Assembly: GCF_026168105.1 (NCBI RefSeq)
Contig: NZ_LBMW01000039.1
Location: 1-64,000 of the forward strand
Source of the DNA: Streptomyces hygroscopicus
GTDB taxonomy: Bacteria > Actinomycetota > Actinomycetes > Streptomycetales > Streptomycetaceae
Direction of reading: 5' to 3'
DNA: 64,000 nucleotides
Shown: piece after piece, positions 59,324 to 64,000 of the stretch
Layout: the number at the start of each line of letters is the position of its first letter
Position numbering within the stretch: position 1 is the first letter of the stretch
The notes under the pieces: model-generated
Seen by the model: only the letters and a program-made list of their open reading frames with translations
Told to the model about the DNA's origin: nothing
Database searches by the model: none
Program-made: the position numbers and the translations under genes

Positions 59324-60490
59324 ATGCGGTCGCTCCTCCGCTCTTTCCTGCTGTCAAGGGCGGATCTCTCGTCGGGGGCGGGCCTCCCGTCACGGAGGGT
59401 CGGTCACGGCTGGGTCCTCCTCAGGCTCGAGCAGTGCGTGCCGTTCGCGGTCGTGCTGATCGGCCTGGGTATCGAACTCTCGCCGGCGCACTTCCTTTAC
59501 ACAGGCCCCCTCCTCACCGCGATGCCGCCGCTCGCCGCACTGACCATGGGCCCACTGGGCACGCTGTCGGCGGCGGCCGGAGCCCTGGCCGTCACCCTGA
59601 CGTCCGCCACCCTTCACGACTCGTGGGGGCTGCAGGTCTACAGCAACTTCCTGGGCCTCCTCGTGGTGTCGGTCGCGTGCGTCACGATCAGTCACATCAT
59701 GGGGACGCGCAGACAGCGGGAGCTCGACCAGATCCGCCGCGTCTCCGAAGCGGCCCAGGAGGTCCTCCTTCGGCCCGTGTCCCCCCGTCTCGGCCCGGTC
59801 CGTGCCGCCAGCATCTACCTCGCGGCCGAGGCCGGGGCCCAGATCGGCGGTGACCTGTACGAGGCCGTGCAGACCCGGTACGGGGTCCGGATGATCGTGG
59901 GCGACGTCCGGGGCAAGGGCCTGCCCGCGGTGCATGCGGCCGCGGCCGTGCTGGGCGCGTTTCGGGAGACCGTCCACTACGAGCACGACCTGGCCGAGGT
60001 CATCAACCACTGTGCAGCCGCTCTGCGTCGGGAGTGCTGTGCGGCCGATCACGACGAGGTGTACCGGACGGAGTGTTTCGTCACCGCGCTCGTCGCCCAG
60101 GTGCCGGTCGAATCCGTGGTCCAGTTGGTCAACCGCGGCCATCCGGCACCGCTGGTGCTGCACAAGGGCAGGGTGCGCTCCCTGGGTCCCACGGCGCCGA
60201 TGCCGCCCCTCGGTCTGGAAGACCTGATCACCCGTCCCGTCGCCACCATCGACAGCTATCCGTTCTCGCCGGGCGACCGGCTGCTGCTGCACACCGATGG
60301 CGTCCTCGAAGCCCGCAACAGCTCCGACGACTTCTTCCCCCTGCCCGAGGCCATGGAAGCGGTGCGCGCCCGCAGCCCGCAGGAGTTCCTGGAGCAACTG
60401 CATCAGCGGTTGATCAACCACACCCACGACCGGCTGGCCGACGACGTGGCCATGATTCTCATCGACCGGCTCCCGGCGGCAACCGACTGA
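59324..60490 (+). CDS. PP2C-family (SpoIIE) serine phosphatase, membrane-bound
   Basis: 388 residues. The N-terminal 125 residues contain several membrane segments (FAVVLIGLGIELSPAHFLY, ALTMGPLGTLSAAAGALAVTL, NFLGLLVVSVACVTISHIM). A linker helix (RQRELDQIRRVSEAAQEVLLRPV) leads to the SpoIIE phosphatase: AGAQIGGDLYEAV (metal Asp), VGDVRGKGLPAVHAAA (metal Asp), NRGHPAPLVLH, DRLLLHTDGVLEAR and RLADDVAMILI. It should dephosphorylate an anti-anti-sigma-factor-like protein; partner not nearby. ATG 59324 with GGGAGG upstream. Confidence 0.93.
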   Translation: MRSLLRSFLLSRADLSSGAGLPSRRVGHGWVLLRLEQCVPFAVVLIGLGIELSPAHFLYTGPLLTAMPPLAALTMGPLGTLSAAAGALAVTLTSATLHDSWGLQVYSNFLGLLVVSVACVTISHIMGTRRQRELDQIRRVSEAAQEVLLRPVSPRLGPVRAASIYLAAEAGAQIGGDLYEAVQTRYGVRMIVGDVRGKGLPAVHAAAAVLGAFRETVHYEHDLAEVINHCAAALRRECCAADHDEVYRTECFVTALVAQVPVESVVQLVNRGHPAPLVLHKGRVRSLGPTAPMPPLGLEDLITRPVATIDSYPFSPGDRLLLHTDGVLEARNSSDDFFPLPEAMEAVRARSPQEFLEQLHQRLINHTHDRLADDVAMILIDRLPAATD

Positions 60491-60639
60491 AAAGCCCCCG
60501 CCGTTTCCCTCCCCGACCGGCAACCGGCCCCGATCGTCCGACTTCCGGCGACCGGCCCCGGCCGACCGTGTGCCGACCTGTCGCAGAGTAGTGCCGGTGG
60601 TCAGCGGATTCTCCGAAGTCGGAGCACCCGCCGGCCATG

Positions 60640-61092
60640 TCACTCCGACCTTTCGCCCTCGCCCTCGCCCTTGCCCTCGTCCTCGCCCTTGCCCTCGTCC
60701 TCGTCCTCGCCCTCGTTCTTGCCCTCGCCCCGGTTCCTGCCCTCGTTCTGGCCCTCACCCTCGTCCTCGTCCTCGTGCGCGTGCTTCAGCCGCATCCGCG
60801 CGTCCACCTTGTTCTCGGCCGCCACTTCCGCCCAGAAGCGGTGGCACGAGACGAACACCGCGAGTTCCCGCTCCCGCTGCCGGAGCTTCTCCACCTCGGC
60901 CTGTTCGTCCTCGGTCCAGCCGGGGGAGGCCGGGCGCTCCACCTTGCGCCAGCCGTTGTCGTCGCTGAAGCCGTCCAGCGGGTCCACCGACCAGGGAAGC
61001 CGCTTCAGCAGGGCCAGGAGCTCCGCCCGGACCTGATGCAGCTCCTCCTGGCCGGCGAGGAGGTCACTCGGAAAGTCATAGGTCGCAGCCAC
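60640..61092 (-). CDS. Small protein with acidic GEGKDED repeat tail
   Basis: 150 residues. The N-terminal 95 residues are a compact helical domain (DLLAGQEELHQVRAELLALLKRLPWSV, EDEQAEVEKLRQRERELAVFVSCHRFWAEVA), a conserved hypothetical Streptomyces type as far as I can tell. The C-terminal 45 residues are DE/GK low complexity (EDEDEGKGEDEGKGEGEGE) from a hexanucleotide repeat. Function unknown. Confidence 0.65.
   Translation of the reverse strand: MAATYDFPSDLLAGQEELHQVRAELLALLKRLPWSVDPLDGFSDDNGWRKVERPASPGWTEDEQAEVEKLRQRERELAVFVSCHRFWAEVAAENKVDARMRLKHAHEDEDEGEGQNEGRNRGEGKNEGEDEDEGKGEDEGKGEGEGERSE
60655..60780. repeat. Degenerate hexanucleotide repeat (CTCGCC/CTCGTC)
   Basis: About 20 units of six bases (GCCCTC, GTCCTC, GCCCTT) encoding the acidic Glu/Gly/Asp/Lys tail of the 61092 gene on the minus strand. 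In-frame unit gain or loss would only lengthen or shorten the tail. Confidence 0.85.
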
Positions 61093-61280
61093 ACCACAAT
61101 GCTACGCCTGTTCGATTTTGCGACGCGACTCGCTTCTCTCGCTTCACTTGAACGAATTTCCGGCATGGGCAGGCTCGTCCTGCGGGGCGGGCATCCTGGC
61201 CTGAAATCGCTTGAAATCAATCAGGCCAGGCTGTGCAGTTCAGGCTGGACAGCCTGAACTGAAGAATTTAGGGTGGCGTC

Positions 61281-61730
61281 ATGGACCAGAACCCCGAAGG
61301 TGTCTCCGAGTCCGCCGCCCGCGCGGCACGTGACCTGCGGGTGCTGTTCAGCCGACTGCGGCGTCGTATCAGGGAGGTCGCGGGCGACGACGAGCTCACG
61401 CCCTCCCAGGTGTCCGCGCTCACCCTGGTGAGCAAGGGCGGCGCCGCCACGGCCAGCGCCCTCGCCTCCGCCGAGGGCGTGCGCCCGCAGTCCATGGCCG
61501 CCACACTCGCCGTTCTCGAGCAGCACGGCCTGATCCGGCGCAGCCCCGACCCCGAGGACGGCCGCCGCCAACTGGTCACTCTCACCGAGGCCGGGCGCGA
61601 GCGTGTCGAGGGCGACCGGGAGGCCCGCCACGAGTGGCTCGCCCGTACCCTGCAGGACCGCTGCACCGAGGACGAACGCCAGACCGTCCTCGCGGCCCTC
61701 TCCGTGCTGGAACGGCTCACTCAGCCGTGA
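61281..61730 (+). CDS. MarR-family transcriptional regulator
   Basis: 149 residues. Winged helix in ELTPSQVSALTLVSKGGAATASALASAEGVRPQSMAATLAVLEQHGLIRRSPDPEDGRRQLVTLTEAG, with the D-x-R-beta-wing DPEDGRR. Its stop overlaps the MFS start (GTGA, 61727-61730), so the regulator and exporter are one coupled unit that the MarR protein probably represses. Confidence 0.92.
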   Translation: MDQNPEGVSESAARAARDLRVLFSRLRRRIREVAGDDELTPSQVSALTLVSKGGAATASALASAEGVRPQSMAATLAVLEQHGLIRRSPDPEDGRRQLVTLTEAGRERVEGDREARHEWLARTLQDRCTEDERQTVLAALSVLERLTQP

Positions 61731-63130
61731 TACCGAAACTCGTCCGGACGGCCTCCGGGACCCGGCGGCCTCCCCCGGCCGACCGCTTCGACCACCGGCT
61801 GATCGCTCCGATGATCCTGGGTTCCGTACTGAACCCGATCAACTCGTCGATGATCGCCGTGGCGCTCGTCCCCATCGGTGCGGCCTTCGGGGCACCGCCC
61901 GCCGAGACCGCATGGCTGGTGTCGGCGCTCTACCTCGCCACCGCCGTGGGGCAGCCCGTCATCGGACGGCTCGTCGACATGTACGGGCCGCGCCCCCTCT
62001 ATCTCATCGGTACGGCGCTGGTGGGCGCCGCGGGGCTGATGGGCGCCCTCGCGCCTTCGCTCGGCGTGCTGATCGTCGCGCGGGTGCTGCTCGGCCTCGG
62101 GACCTCGGCCGCGTATCCGGCGTCCATGCAACTGATCCGGAGCGAGACGGAACGCACTGGGCAGAACAGCCCGGCCCGAGTGCTGACCGCGCTCTCCGTC
62201 GCCAACCAGACCGTCGCCGTCGTCGGGCCCGCGCTGGGCGGCTTCCTGATCGGACTGGGCGGGTGGCGTGCGATCCTCACGGTCAACCTGCCGCTGTCCG
62301 CGGCCTGTCTGGTCCTCGGCACGCTGTGGCTGCCCAGGACGAAGAGCGCGGGGGAGCAGCGCGGTGTCGACCTGCCGGGCATGGTCCTCTTCGCCGTCAC
62401 ACTCCTGTCCCTCATGTTCTTCCTGATGAGCCCCCGGCTCGCGCACTGGTGGCTGCCGCCGCTCGCCGCCGTGGCCGCCGCCGGGTTCGCCCTGCGGGAG
62501 CTGCGGACGGCCGGGCCGTTCATCGACCTGCGGGTGCTCGGCGGCAACCTCCCGCTGCTCGCCACGTATCTGCGCCAACTCCTCGGCTACACCACCACGT
62601 ACTCCTTCCTGTACGGCTTCACACAGTGGCTGGAGGAGGGGCGCGGACTGCACGCCTCCACCGCCGGTCTGGTGCTGCTCCCGCTGTCGGCGAGCGCGCT
62701 CGCCGTCTCCGGCCTCACCGGGCGCCGCGAGGCCGTGCGCCGCAAGCTGCTCGTGGGCGGCCTCGTGCAGATCGCGGCCTGTGCCGGGCTGCTCCTGCTG
62801 GACTCCGGCAGCCCGATCGCGCTGCTGCTTCTCGTCGGCGCCGTCATGGGCATACCGCAGGGCCTGATCGGCCTCGCCAACCAGAACGCCCTCTACCGTC
62901 AGTCCGCCCCCGAGCGCATCGCCTCCGCCGCCGGGCTGCTGCGCACCTTCTCGTATCTCGGCGCGCTGGGAGCCTCCGCCGCCAACGCGGCCTTCCTCGC
63001 CCACGGCGCCGACACGGCGGGACTGCACGAGCTGGCCCTGTTCATGGCGGCGGGATCCGTCCTGCTCGTGCTGGTCACCCTGCCCGACCGCTCACTGTCC
63101 ACCCTCACACCCGCCTCCGGAAAGGCTTGA
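61727..63130 (+). CDS. MFS exporter, DHA2-like
   Basis: 467 residues, GTG start at 61727. Membrane helices throughout; GRLVDMYGPRPLYLIG is the motif A loop, LNPINSSMIAVALVPIG the D1-like first helix, and VAVVGPALGGFLIG motif C. No obvious drug specificity. Coupled to the MarR gene upstream and followed by the isochorismatase-like gene after 3 bases, suggesting export plus hydrolysis of an amide or related substrate. Confidence 0.92.
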   Translation: MIPKLVRTASGTRRPPPADRFDHRLIAPMILGSVLNPINSSMIAVALVPIGAAFGAPPAETAWLVSALYLATAVGQPVIGRLVDMYGPRPLYLIGTALVGAAGLMGALAPSLGVLIVARVLLGLGTSAAYPASMQLIRSETERTGQNSPARVLTALSVANQTVAVVGPALGGFLIGLGGWRAILTVNLPLSAACLVLGTLWLPRTKSAGEQRGVDLPGMVLFAVTLLSLMFFLMSPRLAHWWLPPLAAVAAAGFALRELRTAGPFIDLRVLGGNLPLLATYLRQLLGYTTTYSFLYGFTQWLEEGRGLHASTAGLVLLPLSASALAVSGLTGRREAVRRKLLVGGLVQIAACAGLLLLDSGSPIALLLLVGAVMGIPQGLIGLANQNALYRQSAPERIASAAGLLRTFSYLGALGASAANAAFLAHGADTAGLHELALFMAAGSVLLVLVTLPDRSLSTLTPASGKA

Positions 63131-63133
63131 ACC

Positions 63134-63721
63134 ATGGCTCTCACCGCGCTCGACCCGCGCACCGCCCTCGTCGTGATCGACCTGCAGAACGGCATCGCCG
63201 GTCTGCCCACGCAGCCCCACAGCGGCCCCGAGGTTGTGGCTCGCAGCGCCGAACTCGCCGACGCCTTCCGGGCCCGGGACCTCCCGGTCGCCCTGGTCCG
63301 GGTCTCCTTCGCCACCGACGGGTCCGACGCGGTTCCCGGCCGCACCGAGCAGCAGCGCGGCGCCCGCGCCTTCCCCGAGGGCTGGGACCTCATCGTCGAC
63401 GAACTGTCGGGGCACCCGGGCGACATCCACGTCACCAAGCACAACTGGGGCGCCTTCCACGGCACCGGCCTCGACGTCCAGCTGCGCCGCCGCGGGGTCA
63501 CCCAGATCGTGCTGACCGGCATCGCCACCAGCATCGGTGTCGAGTCCACCGCACGGGCCGCGTACGAGCACGGCTATCACGTCACGCTGGTCACCGACGC
63601 GATGGCCGACGCCGACCCCGAGGCGCACCGGGGCAGCGTCGAGCGCATCTTCCCGCGACTCGGCGAGACGGGCACGACGGCCGAGGTCCTGGAGCTGCTG
63701 GCCAAGACCCACGCGGTCTGA
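63134..63721 (+). CDS. Isochorismatase-like hydrolase, Gly at the usual Cys position
   Basis: 195 residues. Conserved Asp16 (VVIDLQNGI) and Lys102 (VTKHNWGAF), but the nucleophile region reads TGIATSIGVESTAR with Gly135 where nicotinamidase-type cysteine hydrolases have Cys. Isochorismatases such as EntB also lack Cys at this position. So the reaction may be vinyl-ether hydrolysis rather than amide hydrolysis. Third gene of the MarR/MFS operon; substrate unknown. Confidence 0.85.
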   Translation: MALTALDPRTALVVIDLQNGIAGLPTQPHSGPEVVARSAELADAFRARDLPVALVRVSFATDGSDAVPGRTEQQRGARAFPEGWDLIVDELSGHPGDIHVTKHNWGAFHGTGLDVQLRRRGVTQIVLTGIATSIGVESTARAAYEHGYHVTLVTDAMADADPEAHRGSVERIFPRLGETGTTAEVLELLAKTHAV

Positions 63722-63776
63722 CGCACACCCGCACCCCCCGCCGGGCCGCGGCGCCCGGCGGCTACCTTTGATCTCC

Positions 63777-64000
63777 GTGACCCTCGATGATCTGCGTGTC
63801 TTCGTCGCCGTCTGCCGTGCCGGAAGCCTGAGCGCCGTGGCCCGGGAACTGGGCTGCACCCAGTCGGCCGTCAGCCAGCACGTACGGAGGCTGGAGCGCG
63901 AGGTGGGAGTCGGCCTGGTGGAGCGGCAGTCGCGCGGGGTCGTGCCGACCCGGGCCGGACGCGTCCTCCACCAGGCCGCCGCGGAGGGGATGTCCGGGCT
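63777..64000 (+). CDS. LysR-family regulator, N-terminal part, cut by the right edge
   Basis: 74 complete codons visible. The LysR helix-turn-helix is clear: TLDDLRVFVAVCRAGSLSAVARELGCTQSAVSQHVRRLEREVGVGLVERQSRGVVPTRAG. GTG 63777 chosen; a TTG three codons earlier is possible. TACCTT (63763-63768) just before it could be a -10 box, implying a leaderless or nearly leaderless mRNA. The rest lies outside the window. Confidence 0.9.
   Translation, partial: MTLDDLRVFVAVCRAGSLSAVARELGCTQSAVSQHVRRLEREVGVGLVERQSRGVVPTRAGRVLHQAAAEGMSG

Overview
The window is a GC-rich chromosomal segment of a Streptomyces. Supporting signs are the strong G/C third-position bias, many GTG and TTG starts, the contiguous fabD-fabH-acpP-fabF cluster preceded by the PucR-type regulator FasR, an actinobacterial homodimeric AceE, the DUF3145 and DUF3052 proteins, a SpoIIE-type phosphatase, and several TerD paralogues. 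From memory, the gene order resembles the SCO23xx-SCO24xx region of S. coelicolor; I could not check this by search.

Layout. 1-1381: a PLP aminotransferase cut by the left edge. 1518-8791: a carbohydrate-acid module on the minus strand (ABC permease, ATPase and binding lipoprotein, a TIM-barrel-like protein, a zinc alcohol dehydrogenase and an enolase-superfamily dehydratase). Two copies of one operator-like element probably control it. 9061-17743: housekeeping and conserved genes, including a zinc-ribbon membrane protein, a MarR/oxidoreductase pair, an EI24 (CysZ-like) membrane protein, a secreted pyroglutamyl-peptidase-like protein with Ser in place of Cys, aldose 1-epimerase, a GDSL lipoprotein and DUF3145. 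17889-22892: type II fatty-acid synthase with FasR. 22976-31936: small metabolic and regulatory units (pirin, beta-lactamase-fold hydrolase, GNAT, MerR/aldo-keto reductase, DUF4429, DUF1023 hydrolase, TetR/MFS exporter). 32073-36381: aceE, DUF3052 and a peroxiredoxin.

36495-45975 is the most interesting block: a tellurium-type (Ter) stress system. It has two canonical TerD proteins, a TerC-like DUF475 membrane protein, a TerA-like protein, and a TerD domain with a PAYGYP-repeat tail. These are joined to an enzyme operon: an HpcH/CitE-like lyase, an 840-residue fusion of phosphoribosyltransferase, TRSP, StiP-type PRTase and PELOTA-like domains, and a HAD phosphatase. Such enzymes have been proposed to make or use a nucleoside-like metabolite, but the product is unknown. 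Three GGAACC-N16/17-CGT promoters, like those of cell-envelope ECF sigma factors, precede three transcription units of the block. The fusion gene carries two in-frame copies of a 41-bp palindromic repeat. Tandem hairpin units precede the second terD.

46137-54446 is a cell-envelope block: an FmdB zinc ribbon, a class A penicillin-binding protein broken by a frameshift at its catalytic SxxK motif, a polysaccharide-deacetylase-like protein, an amidase_6-like secreted protein, a coiled-coil membrane protein and a DUF4097 lipoprotein. A tRNA-Val(UAC) lies at 54658. Between it and about 59320 the DNA looks accessory: long gene-poor stretches, a beta-helix protein with less extreme codon use, a decayed LysE-type fragment, and an orphan double-glycine-leader peptide. 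From 59324 ordinary content resumes: a SpoIIE phosphatase, an acidic-tailed small protein, a MarR/MFS/isochorismatase-like operon and a LysR gene cut by the right edge.
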